Shown: positions 45,462 through 54,624 of the stretch, piece by piece | Layout of the letters: each line of letters opens with the position of its first letter | Numbering within the stretch: position 1 is the stretch's first letter | Source: Saccharothrix ecbatanensis | GTDB lineage: Bacteria > Actinomycetota > Actinomycetes > Mycobacteriales > Pseudonocardiaceae | Length of the DNA: 64,000 nt | Direction: 5' to 3' | Assembly: GCF_014205015.1 (NCBI RefSeq) | Contig: NZ_JACHMO010000001.1 | Location: 6,758,001 to 6,822,000 of the forward strand | The notes under the pieces: model-generated | What the model saw: the letters and a program-made list of their open reading frames with translations, nothing else | Told to the model about the DNA's origin: nothing | Databases searched by the model: none | Program-made: the position numbers and the translations under genes

Positions 45462-47222
45462 TCACTCCTTCCGGGCACCCAGTCGCGCCACCCCCTCCAA
45501 ATCGGCGTGGAACTGCTCGAAACCACGCCTCAGCGCCTCCGACGCGCCCCTCATGGCCACGTCACGGGCCTTGTCGTCGAAGTCGACCTTCTCGTCCGGG
45601 TACGGGAACGCGCCGCGCAGCGCGACCAGCGCGCCGCCGATGGCGATGTCGGCCAGCGGTTCGAGGTCGAGCCACGGGATCGGCGGGTTCTCCGGCTTGC
45701 CCGCGAGCGGCCCCCACGGGTCGAGCCACGGCCGCAGCCGGGGTTCGACCACGATGATCTGGTCGATCACCCAGTGCAGGGTCTGGCACGCGCTCGCCTG
45801 CCTGCCGAGCACGTCACGGGCGTGCACGCCGATCTGGAACAGCTCGCTGAGGTGCACCCGGTCCAGGGTCGCGTCCGGCTCCATGAGCGTGGCCTCGACC
45901 AGCCGGTCGGACCAGACCAGGTCCCACCAGAACCGCGACCGCATGCACGTGATCCGGTCCGGCGGCGCGATCCACACGCCGACGTTGACGTAGTACTCCT
46001 TGATCTTGTCCAGCGCGGCGCGGCCGGACGGGCTGTAGAGGAACCCGGTGTGCTTGGACAGGTGCGTGCCGGGCGTGCCGCCACCGCCGCCGGGGAAGTC
46101 GTCGAACCCGCCGCCCTCGACCACGCCGATCAGGTTCACGTTGACGAAGTGGTGCCAGGTCGAGTCGGTGACGACCCGGCCGACGTCGCAGCGGTGGCCG
46201 TCGTAGGTCGACACCACGCCGAAGCTGTGCGCGACGGTCGCCTGCTTGAGGTTCGCGCCGGCGTCGGACGACGCGGTGTTGCCCGCCGGCACGCGGCCCC
46301 GGGCGACGATCTCGGGTGACAGCTGCCCGGTGCCGTCGGTGGCGTTCGGGTACTCGGGCGAACCGTCCCGGCACGCGCCGGCCAGGCTGGACGGGACCCG
46401 CGTCTCCCCCTCGTGCGGGTGGTCCGGGAAGACGTCGATCCGGCCCGTCCGGCCGCACATCACCGGGTGCGGGTAGCGGGCCTTCTTCAGGATGTTGGCG
46501 TACGTCGTGTAGAGCTTCAGGTCGAGCACCTGCGGCACGTCGTCGCTCTGGTCGCTGAACTGCGAGCCGGCGTCGTGGCCGACCCGGTTGGAGTCGTTGC
46601 GGCGGGAGGTGCCCATGCTCACCTCGCCGCCGCCGAAGTCCGCCCAGTGGCGCATGTTGCGGACCCGGTCCACCGAGCCGCACAGGGCGTTGCCGAGGGA
46701 GCCGTGGTCGCCGGTGGCGAAGATGCCACCGCCCTTGTTCATGTGCGCGGTGAGCGCGTTCAGCTCGGCGTCGCCCAGGCGGGTGGACGGGAAGCGGCCG
46801 GGGTTGCCGGAGCGGTTCGGGTAGGTGCCGTTGTGGAAGTTGGTCTCGATGCCGAACAGCCACACCTCGTCGAAGCTGTCGGGCGTGAAGTGGTTCGGGT
46901 CGTCGAACATGAAGCCCTTGATGCTGCGGGCGATGCCCGGCGCGCCCAGCATGACCGCGGCGTTGGTCACGTTGGTGCGGAGGTGCGCGACGGTGATCTC
47001 GAACCGCACGTAGCTGCGGCCGTCGTGGAGCAGGATGTCCACGAAGGTCTGGAGGCCGAAGTCGCCGAGGCCGAAGTCGAGCCCGCCGTCGGTGACGAGC
47101 AGGGTCTTCACCGTGCACGGTCGGCGCCACGGGAAGAGGATCGTCTGGTCTTCGAGGTGGAGCCTGGCACGTCTCTGCACGAGGTCGATGAGTCGTTGGT
47201 TGCTTGTTCCGATGCCATCCAT
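45462..47222 (-). CDS. uncharacterised 586-residue protein
   Basis: No family recognised with confidence. Features: N terminus MDGIGTSNQRLIDLVQRR; a Rossmann-like region (KTLLVTDGGLDFGLGDFG; VAHLRTNVTNAAVML; FDEVWLFGIE; LTAHMNKGGGIFATGDHGSLG, about 40-185) resembling the core of ThuA / class I amidotransferase-like folds; a Gly-rich loop (DFPGGGGGTPG, about 375); Trp-rich segments near 430; and Asp/Glu-rich helices at the C terminus. No signal peptide. It starts 124 bp from, and is divergent from, the phoD gene. Possibly an enzyme acting on carbohydrates or a stress protein; this is only fold-level inference. Confidence 0.65.
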   Translation of the reverse strand: MDGIGTSNQRLIDLVQRRARLHLEDQTILFPWRRPCTVKTLLVTDGGLDFGLGDFGLQTFVDILLHDGRSYVRFEITVAHLRTNVTNAAVMLGAPGIARSIKGFMFDDPNHFTPDSFDEVWLFGIETNFHNGTYPNRSGNPGRFPSTRLGDAELNALTAHMNKGGGIFATGDHGSLGNALCGSVDRVRNMRHWADFGGGEVSMGTSRRNDSNRVGHDAGSQFSDQSDDVPQVLDLKLYTTYANILKKARYPHPVMCGRTGRIDVFPDHPHEGETRVPSSLAGACRDGSPEYPNATDGTGQLSPEIVARGRVPAGNTASSDAGANLKQATVAHSFGVVSTYDGHRCDVGRVVTDSTWHHFVNVNLIGVVEGGGFDDFPGGGGGTPGTHLSKHTGFLYSPSGRAALDKIKEYYVNVGVWIAPPDRITCMRSRFWWDLVWSDRLVEATLMEPDATLDRVHLSELFQIGVHARDVLGRQASACQTLHWVIDQIIVVEPRLRPWLDPWGPLAGKPENPPIPWLDLEPLADIAIGGALVALRGAFPYPDEKVDFDDKARDVAMRGASEALRRGFEQFHADLEGVARLGARKE

Positions 47223-47346
47223 TCGCGTGTTCTCGCAATCCGTTCGCCGGGGGCGGCGGTGCCCCTCGTTGGACTGCGGAGTGCTGGATGCCCTGAGTAA
47301 TACCTGCGTTCACCCGTTCGCCACCCTGTTCGGTCACGGTGAGCGC

Positions 47347-48858
47347 ATGACGGTGACCCGACGTTCCCTGCTCATCGGCGGCGTGGCCCTCGCGACCGCG
47401 GCGACCGCGGGTGCGGGCTTCCCCAAGCTCGCCGACCCCTTCACGCTGGGCGTCGCTTCCGGCGACCCCCTGCCCGACAGCGTCGTGCTGTGGACGCGCC
47501 TCGCGCCGCGGCCGCTCGACGAGGACGGCCTCGGCGGTATGCCCGATCGGGTGATCCCGGTGCGCTGGGAGCTGGCCGAGGACGAGCGCTTCCAGCACGT
47601 GGTGCGGCGCGGCGTGCAGCCCGCCAAGCCGGAGTCCGGCCACAGCGTGCACGTGGAGCCGTTCGGCCTGCGGCCCGGCCGCGAGTACTTCTACCGGTTC
47701 CAGGTGGACGGTCATGTGTCCCCGGTCGGCCGCACCCGGACCGCGCCCGACCCGTGGGTGCTCGGGCAGGACCTGACCATGTGCTTCGCGTCGTGCGCGC
47801 ACTACGGCGAGGGCTACTTCACGGCGTACCGGCGGCTGGCCGAAGATCACCCGGACGTGGTCCTGCACCTGGGTGACTACCAGTACGAGTACGCGGCCAA
47901 GGCGGCGGACGTGCGGACGGTGCTCGGGCCGGAGACCCGGACGTTGGCCGACTACCGGCTGCGGCACGCCCAGTACAAGACGGACGCCGACCTCCAGCTC
48001 GCGCACGCCGTCGCGCCGTGGGTCGTCGTGTGGGACGACCACGAGATCGAGAACAACTGGGCCGACGACGTGCCCGAGCAGCCCGACCCGAACTTCGCGG
48101 CACGGCGTGAGGCGGCGTTCAAGGCGTACTACGAGAACATGCCGCTGCGTCGGGGCGCCCGGCCCAACGGCGTCGACCTCCAGCTCTACCGGCGGCTCGG
48201 CTGGGGCGGGCTGGTGAACTTCCACATGCTCGACACCCGGCAGTACCGGGACGACCAGGCGTGCGGCGACGGGTGGAAGACCTGCGCGGACGCCGCCCTG
48301 CCCGGCCGTTCGATCACCGGCGCGGCGCAGGAGGAGTGGCTGCTGGACGGGTTCCGCCAGTCCCGGGCGCGCTGGGACGTGCTCGGCCAGCAGGTGTTCT
48401 TCGCCGAGCGCGACCGCAAGGACGGGCCGGAGAAGGAGGTCTCCATGGACGGGTGGGACGGTTACCTCGCGTCCCGCGACCGGGTGACGCGCGGGTGGGT
48501 CGACGCGGGTGTGCGCAACGCCGTCGTGCTGACCGGTGACGTGCACGCGCACTACGCGGCGGACGTGAAGCTGGACTGGAACGACCCGGCGTCCCCCACC
48601 GTGGGCACCGAGCTGGTGTGCTCGTCGGTGACGTCCGGTGGGAACGGCAACGACACGGTCGACCAGGTGCAGTTGCGGAACAACCCGCACATCAAGCTGC
48701 ACAGCCGGCGGCGCGGGTACGTGCGGACGAAGTTCACCGCGCAGGAGATGCGGGCGGACTTCCGCACGCTGCCGTACGTGCGCACGGCCGGGGCCGAGGC
48801 CACGACGCTCAAGTCGTTCGTCGTCGAGGACCGCAACCCCGGCCTGAACCCCGTCTGA
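47347..48858 (+). CDS. phoD: alkaline phosphatase D (PhoD), Tat-exported
   Basis: 503 residues from ATG 47347; the frame is open upstream to 47035 but runs into the divergent gene. Twin-arginine signal RRSLLIGGVALATAA at 5-19. PhoD N-terminal FN3-like domain (LGVASGDPLPDSVVLWTRLAP) and a metallophosphatase core with CASC, LHLGDYQYEY, VWDDHEIENNW and TGDVHAHYAAD. Calcium/iron-dependent phosphodiesterase/phosphomonoesterase that scavenges phosphate and can act on teichoic acids. A PHO box was not identified. It abuts the convergent imine-reductase-like gene (stops adjacent). Confidence 0.93.
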   Translation: MTVTRRSLLIGGVALATAATAGAGFPKLADPFTLGVASGDPLPDSVVLWTRLAPRPLDEDGLGGMPDRVIPVRWELAEDERFQHVVRRGVQPAKPESGHSVHVEPFGLRPGREYFYRFQVDGHVSPVGRTRTAPDPWVLGQDLTMCFASCAHYGEGYFTAYRRLAEDHPDVVLHLGDYQYEYAAKAADVRTVLGPETRTLADYRLRHAQYKTDADLQLAHAVAPWVVVWDDHEIENNWADDVPEQPDPNFAARREAAFKAYYENMPLRRGARPNGVDLQLYRRLGWGGLVNFHMLDTRQYRDDQACGDGWKTCADAALPGRSITGAAQEEWLLDGFRQSRARWDVLGQQVFFAERDRKDGPEKEVSMDGWDGYLASRDRVTRGWVDAGVRNAVVLTGDVHAHYAADVKLDWNDPASPTVGTELVCSSVTSGGNGNDTVDQVQLRNNPHIKLHSRRRGYVRTKFTAQEMRADFRTLPYVRTAGAEATTLKSFVVEDRNPGLNPV

Positions 48859-49719
48859 TCAGCCCCGGATGACGTTGATCAGGGCGGTCCAGCTGTCCTT
48901 GCCGTGCCCCGCCTCGGTGGCGCGGTCGTAGAGGGCCTGGACCGCCCTGGGCAGCGCGGTGTCGAGGCCGGCGGTCTCGCTCGCGCCGACGATGTGCGCC
49001 GCGGTGGCGCCCATCATGGTCACGTTCGCCAGGTCGCCGGGGTGCCGGTCGGAGTCCACGTGCTGGGACGTCTCGTCCACGTACATGGACAGCGAGGACA
49101 GCACGTCGGTGAGGTAGGGCGCGTACCGCTCGGCCGTGACGCCCGCCGACGTCACCAGCGCGATGGCGTGCAGCATCGCGGCCAGGGACGTGAGGAAGAC
49201 GTCCAGCTGCGCCTGGTAGAGCAGCTGCGCGAGGGTGTGGTCCGCGCCCATGTAATCCGGCCTGCCGATCACCGCGAGGGTCTCGGCGTGCCGGTCGAAC
49301 ACCTCGCGCGGACCGCTGTAGAAGACGTAAGCAGACTCCTCGCCGACCAGTGGCGCGGGCACCATCACGCCGCCGACCAGCAGTTCCGCGCCCCGTTCGG
49401 CCAGCCAGGCGGCGGCCTTGAGGGTGGTGTCCGGTGTGTCGGAGCTGAGGTTGACGACCACCCGGCCGGCGAGGTCGGCGCCGTCCAGGACGTCGTACAT
49501 CGCGGCGTAGTCGGTGAGGCTGAGGATGATCAGCCGGTTCGCGGCGACGGCTTCGGCGGCGGTGGCGGCGCGGGTGGCGCCCTGGGCCACGAGGCCGTCC
49601 GCACGGGCGGGGGTGCGGTTCCAGACCGTGGTCGGGTGCCCGGCGGCGAGGAAGCGGGTGACCATGGCCTGCCCCATCGGGCCGAGGCCGATCAAGGTCA
49701 ACGCGGTCTTGTCGGTCAT
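48859..49719 (-). CDS. NADPH-dependent imine reductase-like oxidoreductase
   Basis: 286 residues from ATG 49719 with AAGGAG upstream. N-terminal Rossmann fold GLGPMGQAMVTRFLAAGH and NRTPARADGL (NADPH-type), and a C-terminal helical dimerisation domain. Overall it matches the actinobacterial imine reductase / 6-phosphogluconate-dehydrogenase-like family. Reduces cyclic imines in vitro in relatives; natural substrate unknown. Divergent from the AfsR/SARP-type regulator, whose start is about 100 bp away, which suggests direct regulation. Confidence 0.85.
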   Translation of the reverse strand: MTDKTALTLIGLGPMGQAMVTRFLAAGHPTTVWNRTPARADGLVAQGATRAATAAEAVAANRLIILSLTDYAAMYDVLDGADLAGRVVVNLSSDTPDTTLKAAAWLAERGAELLVGGVMVPAPLVGEESAYVFYSGPREVFDRHAETLAVIGRPDYMGADHTLAQLLYQAQLDVFLTSLAAMLHAIALVTSAGVTAERYAPYLTDVLSSLSMYVDETSQHVDSDRHPGDLANVTMMGATAAHIVGASETAGLDTALPRAVQALYDRATEAGHGKDSWTALINVIRG

Positions 49720-49820
49720 GTGTTCTCTTGCTCCTTCAGGTGATGTGTTCCCCACTGTGGACGGGGGCGCGCACGATCCGCTGGGGGTTCGCTGGGGGTG
49801 GTCCGGTTACCGTCCTGAGC

Positions 49821-52169
49821 GTGAGATTCGGGGTGTTGGGGCCGCTCGGGGTGTGGACGGCGGGTGGTGCGGCGGTCCGGGTGCCGGAGGTCAAGGTTCG
49901 GCTGCTGCTGGCGGACCTGCTCGCGCACGAGGGGCGGCCGGTGTCGGCGGACCGGCTGGCGTTCGACCTGTGGGGTGACGAGCCGCCCGGCAACCCCGTG
50001 AACACGCTCCAGACGAAGGTGTCGCAGCTGCGGCGGGCGCTGGAGGCGGCCGAGCCCGGTGGCCGTTCGCTGGTGGCGCATGAACCGGCGGGGTACGTGA
50101 TCCGGGTGGACTCGTCCACTTTGGACGTTCTGCGGTTCCGGGAGCTGGTGGCCGCGGGGCGGTTCGGCGAGGCGTTGGCCTTGTGGCGCGGTGAGCCGCT
50201 GGAGGAGCTCGCCGACGCGCCGTTCGTGGCGCCGGTGGTGGCGCGCTGGACTTCGGAACGGTTGGCGGCACTGGAGGAGTTCGCTCGTACGGGTGAAGTC
50301 GATCTGGCGGCCGAGGTGGCGCGGCACCCGTTGCGCGAACGTTTGCGCGGCTTGCACATGCGTGCGCTGTACCGGGCCGGACGGCAGGTCGAGGCGCTGG
50401 AGAGCTACGCCGAACTGCGGCGGTTGCTGGCCGAGGAGCAGGGGTTGGAGCCCGGTCCGGAACTGGCCGCGCTGCACCAGGCGATGCTCAACCACGATCC
50501 GGCGCTCGGCGTTTCTGCGCTAGGCGTTTCTGCGCTCGGTGCTTCAGCGCTCGGTGCTTCAGCGCTCGGTGCTTCAGCGCTGGGTGTTTCGGCGCGTACG
50601 AACAACCTGCCCGTGCCAGTGAGCGACCTGGTCGGCCGGGAGAAGGCGGTCGCGGACCTGTGCGAGCTGCCCGGCCGGGCCCGGCTGGTGACGCTCACCG
50701 GTCCCGGCGGGGTGGGCAAGACCCGGCTGGCGCTGGAGGTCGCGCGGCGGGTGTCGGTCGCGGACGGGGTGTGGCTGGTCGAGTTGGCGGGCGTCGGGCG
50801 GGCCGAGCAGGTGGTGAGCGCGGTGGCCGACGTGCTCGACGTGCGCGAGGACGCGTCGGGGATGGCGTTGGTGGAGGCGTTGCGCGGCCGTGAAGTGCTG
50901 CTGGTGCTGGACAACTGCGAGCGGCTGGTCGAGCCGGTCGCCGCGCTGGTGTCCCGGTTGTTGCGGGCGGCGCCGGGTCTGCGGGTGCTCACCACCAGCC
51001 AGGAACCGCTCGGCCTGTCGTTCGAGACGGTGTGGGCTGTCCCGCCGCTGGACGTTTCCGACGCTGTCACGTTGTTCGCAGCGCGCGCTGCTGCCGCCGC
51101 TCCGGGCTTCACGCTGACTCCGTCCAACACGGTGGTGGTCGAGGCGATCTGCCGGCGGCTCGACGGGCTGCCGCTGGCGTTGGAGCTGGCCGCGACGCGG
51201 GTGCGGAGCCTGGGCGTGGACGCGCTGTTGGAACGGCTGGACGACCGGTTCCGGCTGCTGGCCACCGGGCATCGGGACGCGCCGGCCCGGCAGCGCACCT
51301 TGCGGGCGATGATCGACTGGAGTTGGGACGTGCTCGGTGAGGCCGAGCGGATCGTGCTGCGGCGGCTGTCCGTGCACGTGGACGGGTGCTCGCTGGACTC
51401 GGCGGAGTTCGTGTGCGCGGGTGGTGGGGTGGCTGCCGGTGAGGTGCTGGACGTGGTGACCCGTCTGGTGGACCGGTCGTTGGTGGTGGCGCCGGAGCAG
51501 ACGGGCGAGCCGCGGTTCCGGCTGTTGGAGTCGGTCGCCGATTACGGGCGGGAGCGGCTGCGTTCAGCGGGTGAGTTCGAGGAGGTGCGGCGGCGGCACG
51601 CGGCGTTCTACCTGGGGTTGGCGGAGCGGGCGGACCCGGAGTTGCGCGGGGCGCGGCAGTTGGCGTGGTTGGAGCGGCTGGACGCTGATACGGCGAACCT
51701 GCGTGCGGCGCATGACGCGTTGGATCCGGCTGAGGCGGCGCGGCTGGTGCGTGCGTTGACCTGGTACTGGTTCCTGCGTGGGCGGCTGCGGGAGGGGCGT
51801 CGGCTGATGACGGCCGACGATCCGGTGACGGTCGCTTGGCGCGCGGGGTTCGGGGTGCTGCTGGGTGAGGCGGCCGATCCGTCTGCCCTGTCCGGGACGG
51901 CCTTGATCGCTGATCGGGTGGACGAGGCGCGGACTCGGTGGTTCCTGGGTTACGTATTGTCTACAGTAGGCGATATGCCGACCGGGCGGCGGCTGACCGA
52001 CCAGGCGCTGGCGGCGTTCGAGGAGCTGGGTGACGACTGGGGCGTGGCCGCCGCGTACAGCGATCGGGTGAGTCAGGTGCTGGCGCGGGGCCAGGTGGAC
52101 GAGGCTCGGGAGGCGGCCGACCGCAGTGCCTCGTTGTTCACCTCTTTGGGTGAACGGTGGGGCAGCTGA
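49821..52169 (+). CDS. AfsR/SARP-type regulator with BTAD and NB-ARC ATPase (5' part of a frameshifted gene)
   Basis: 782 residues from GTG 49821 (RFGVLGPLGVW). OmpR-type winged helix (1-90) and BTAD bacterial transcriptional activation domain (about 95-240), then a linker of 15-bp repeats, NB-ARC P loop (TGPGGVGKTRLAL), Walker B LLVLDNCERL, and TPR helices beginning near 600. The frame stops at 52169 (GERWGS), in mid-TPR. The continuation is in another frame from 52157: the two protein texts join smoothly (GERWG-QLKAS) if one G is added to the GGGG at about 52158-52161. Such proteins activate secondary metabolism or neighbouring genes. Either a sequencing error, strain-specific disruption, or programmed slippage. 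Confidence 0.85.
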   Translation: MRFGVLGPLGVWTAGGAAVRVPEVKVRLLLADLLAHEGRPVSADRLAFDLWGDEPPGNPVNTLQTKVSQLRRALEAAEPGGRSLVAHEPAGYVIRVDSSTLDVLRFRELVAAGRFGEALALWRGEPLEELADAPFVAPVVARWTSERLAALEEFARTGEVDLAAEVARHPLRERLRGLHMRALYRAGRQVEALESYAELRRLLAEEQGLEPGPELAALHQAMLNHDPALGVSALGVSALGASALGASALGASALGVSARTNNLPVPVSDLVGREKAVADLCELPGRARLVTLTGPGGVGKTRLALEVARRVSVADGVWLVELAGVGRAEQVVSAVADVLDVREDASGMALVEALRGREVLLVLDNCERLVEPVAALVSRLLRAAPGLRVLTTSQEPLGLSFETVWAVPPLDVSDAVTLFAARAAAAAPGFTLTPSNTVVVEAICRRLDGLPLALELAATRVRSLGVDALLERLDDRFRLLATGHRDAPARQRTLRAMIDWSWDVLGEAERIVLRRLSVHVDGCSLDSAEFVCAGGGVAAGEVLDVVTRLVDRSLVVAPEQTGEPRFRLLESVADYGRERLRSAGEFEEVRRRHAAFYLGLAERADPELRGARQLAWLERLDADTANLRAAHDALDPAEAARLVRALTWYWFLRGRLREGRRLMTADDPVTVAWRAGFGVLLGEAADPSALSGTALIADRVDEARTRWFLGYVLSTVGDMPTGRRLTDQALAAFEELGDDWGVAAAYSDRVSQVLARGQVDEAREAADRSASLFTSLGERWGS
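50502..50591 (+). repeat. six tandem 15-bp repeats in the regulator linker
   Basis: Six units of GCGCTCGGTGCTTCA-type sequence (50502-50591), encoding ALGVS/ALGAS pentapeptides. The three central copies are identical. They lie between BTAD and NB-ARC and are a length-variable hinge. Confidence 0.9.
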
Positions 52170-52882
52170 AGGCGTCGTTCGGGTTGGGCATGCTGGCGCA
52201 GCTGGGCGGGGACAACGCGCGCGCCGAGGCCGTGCACCGCGAGGGGTTGCGGGTGGCCGAGGAGCTGCGGTCGTGGCCGGAGGTGTCGTACAAGCTGTCG
52301 TGGCTGGGGCGGGTCGCACTGACCGAGGGCGACTACGCGAAGGCCCGTGACCTGCATGAACGCGCTCGGCGGACGGCTGCTGAGCACGGGTTCTCGCCGG
52401 GTGAGGTGTACGCCGAGACGGGGTTGGCGTTGGGCGCTCGGCGGGAGGGGCGGCTGGACGCGGCGGAGGCTCACTGGGACCGGCTGCGGTCGTGGCACCG
52501 GCAGGTCGGGTTCGAGGCGGGTGGGACGTTGGCGTTGGCCGAGTTGGGGTTCGTGGCCGAGTTGCGCGGTGATGCGGAGCGGGCGTTGGCGTTGCAGTCG
52601 GAGGGGTTGGCGCTGGCCCGGCAGGTGGGTGATCCGCGGGCGATCGCGTTGGCGTTGGAGGGGGTGGCGGGCGCTCGGGCGTTGGCCGGTGACGCGGTGG
52701 GGGCCGCCCGGCTGTTGGGTGCGGCGACGGCGGCCCGTGCGTCCGTGGGGGTGCCTTTGCCGGCCGGTGAACGAGGTGACGTGGACCGCATCACCGCTCT
52801 GGCCCGCGCCGCGCTGGGCGCAGCCGGCTTCGCGGCAGCCTTCACCACCGGCCACGCCGAAGGCCTCGCCATCACCCCGTAA
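52157..52882 (+). pseudogene. TPR C-terminal part of the frameshifted AfsR/SARP-type regulator
   Basis: 241 codons in a different frame from, and overlapping, the previous one. Tetratricopeptide-like helices (LGMLAQLGGDNARAEAVHREGLRVAEEL; SYKLSWLGRVALTEGDYAKARDLHERA) continue the TPR domain of the upstream part without a gap. Its own GTG (52157) has no ribosome-binding site, so independent translation is unlikely. The stop (52882) is directly followed by palindromic element B. Confidence 0.75.
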
Positions 52883-52884
52883 CC

Positions 52885-53118
52885 CGCGCGAGCCGAACCT
52901 CCAGACCCCCGTGAGTCCTACGTTCAGAACGCGTGAGTCGTACCTTCAGGACCACCGTGTCCTACGTTCAGGACCCCCGAATTCAACGCTCAGAACAAAC
53001 GATCTTGTACTGAGCGTTGAACTCGGGGGTTCCGAACGTAGGACTCACGCGTCCTGAACGTAGGACTCACGGGGTCTGGAGGTTCGACACGCGGGACCTG
53101 AGTGTTCGACTCGCGTGG
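52885..53118. repeat. palindromic repeat element, copy B
   Basis: About 234 bp between convergent stops (52882 and 53121). The outer arms CGAACCTCCAGACCCC and the complementary GGGGTCTGGAGGTTCG enclose GTGAGTCCTACGTTC units, with a central hairpin CCCCCGAATTCAACGCTCAG/CTGAGCGTTGAACTCGGGGG (52974-52993 with 53010-53029; one mismatch) and loop core ACGATC. Same orientation as copy A, opposite to copy C. Confidence 0.9.
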
Positions 53119-53120
53119 GG

Positions 53121-54173
53121 TCAGAGGATTTGGATGGTGCCCACGGGGAGGCCGGGGGTGGTGGAGAGGTCCAGGGACGAGGGCTTGGCGTCGGCGGCGA
53201 CGAGGTGGGCGCCCAGAGCGGCGATCATCGCGCCGTTGTCGGTGCACAAGCGGGGCCGGGGGACGCGCAGCTCCAGGCCCGCCTCGGCGCAGCGCTCGGC
53301 GGCCAGGCCGGAGAGGCGCGAGTTCGCCGCGACGCCGCCGGAGATCACCAACGTGTCCACGCCGAAGTCCTTGCAGGCCCGGATCGCCTTCCCGGTCAGC
53401 ACATCGGCCACCGCCTCCTGGAACGACGCGGCGACGTCCGCCAACGGGATCTCCTCGCCCGCGCGTTCCTGCTTCTCGACCCACCTGGCCACCGACGTCT
53501 TCAGCCCGGAGAACGAGAAGTCGTACTTGGAGTCACGCGGCCCGGTCAGCCCGCGCGGGAACGCGATCGCGCAGCGGTTGCCCTGCTTGGCGAGGTTGTC
53601 GATCGGCGGCCCGCCCGGGTACGGCAGGTCGAGCAGCCGGGCGACCTTGTCGTACGCCTCGCCCGCCGCGTCGTCCACCGTGGACCCGATCTCGGTGATC
53701 TTCTCCGCCAGCCCCTCCACCAGCAGCAGCTGCGAGTGCCCGCCGGACACCAGCAGCGCCAGGCACCGCTTCGGCAACGGGCCGTGCTGGAGGGTGTCCG
53801 CGGCGACGTGACCCGCGAGGTGGTTGACGCCGTACAGCGGCTTGCCCAACGCCGCCGCGTACGCCTTCGCCGCCGACACGCCGACCAACAGCGCGCCCGC
53901 CAGACCCGGCCCGGCGGTGACCGCGATCGAGTGCACGTCCCGCAGCTCGATCCCGGCCGTCTCCACCGCACGGCGCATGGTCGGGACCATCGCCTCCAGG
54001 TGCGCGCGGGACGCGACCTCGGGGACCACGCCGCCGAACCGCGCGTGCTCCTCGACGCTGGACGCGACCTCGTCGGCGAGCAGTTCCATCGACCCGTCCG
54101 GGCCGAGCCGGACGATGCCGACGCCGGTCTCGTCGCACGAGCTCTCGATTCCGAGGATGAGCCGGTCAGTCAC
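53121..54173 (-). CDS. tsaD: tRNA N6-adenosine threonylcarbamoyltransferase TsaD
   Basis: 350 residues from GTG 54173 ([16 protein letters not shown]), overlapping the end of rimI by 8 bp. Transfers threonylcarbamoyl to A37 of ANN-decoding tRNAs together with TsaB and TsaE. ASKHA fold with metal ligands H118 and H122 (NHLAGH), and the ATP motifs VSGGHSQL and [11 protein letters not shown]. Last gene of tsaB-rimI-tsaD on this strand; ends immediately at the edge of palindromic element B. Confidence 0.95.
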   Translation of the reverse strand: MTDRLILGIESSCDETGVGIVRLGPDGSMELLADEVASSVEEHARFGGVVPEVASRAHLEAMVPTMRRAVETAGIELRDVHSIAVTAGPGLAGALLVGVSAAKAYAAALGKPLYGVNHLAGHVAADTLQHGPLPKRCLALLVSGGHSQLLLVEGLAEKITEIGSTVDDAAGEAYDKVARLLDLPYPGGPPIDNLAKQGNRCAIAFPRGLTGPRDSKYDFSFSGLKTSVARWVEKQERAGEEIPLADVAASFQEAVADVLTGKAIRACKDFGVDTLVISGGVAANSRLSGLAAERCAEAGLELRVPRPRLCTDNGAMIAALGAHLVAADAKPSSLDLSTTPGLPVGTIQIL

Positions 54174-54624
54174 GGTTCGCGGGCCTTCCCATCGTGTACG
54201 CGTCGGCACCCGACGGCTGGTAGTAGCGGCGGCGCAGGCCGAGGTGCTCGAAGCCGTGCGCCAGGTACAGGGTGATCGCGGGCACGTTGTCCGTGCGGAC
54301 CTCCAGGAACACCGGCAGGCCCGCCTCGTCGGCCTTCGCCAGCAGCGTGCGCAGCAACGTCTTCCCGACGCCGCCGCCCTGGTACGCCGCGGTCACCGCG
54401 ATCGTGTGCACGCTGGACTCGAAGTCCGTCAGGCCGAGGCCCGCGTACCCGACCAGCGCGCCGCCGACATACGCGCCGACGTAGAAGTTGCCGTGGTCCA
54501 ACTCGCTGCGGAACGCGTCCTCGGTCCACGGGTCGTCACCGGCGAACAGCTCGTGCTCGATCTCCGCGCACCGCGGCACGTCCTCGTGGCGCAGCGGCGC
54601 GATCGTGACGGTGCCCGTGCTCAC
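54166..54624 (-). CDS. rimI: ribosomal protein S18-alanine N-acetyltransferase RimI
   Basis: 152-residue GNAT-fold acetyltransferase. Contains the acetyl-CoA loop [20 protein letters not shown] (Q/RxxGxG/A), and the C-terminal [22 protein letters not shown] typical of RimI. Acetylates the N terminus of S18 (E. coli) and other proteins in actinobacteria. Start overlaps the tsaB stop (4 bp) and its stop overlaps the tsaD start, so the three genes are translationally coupled. Confidence 0.92.
   Translation of the reverse strand: MSTGTVTIAPLRHEDVPRCAEIEHELFAGDDPWTEDAFRSELDHGNFYVGAYVGGALVGYAGLGLTDFESSVHTIAVTAAYQGGGVGKTLLRTLLAKADEAGLPVFLEVRTDNVPAITLYLAHGFEHLGLRRRYYQPSGADAYTMGRPANRD

Noticed and set aside
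45814..48702. 962-codon minus-strand open frame
   Set aside because: Overlaps phoD (Tat signal and metal motifs on plus strand) and the uncharacterised minus gene in another frame; no domains.
52915..53057. Short frames reading VSPTFRTRESYV... through the palindromic elements
   Set aside because: The same peptide text arises in all three elements simply because of the DNA repeats; no ribosome-binding sites and no conservation outside the repeats.
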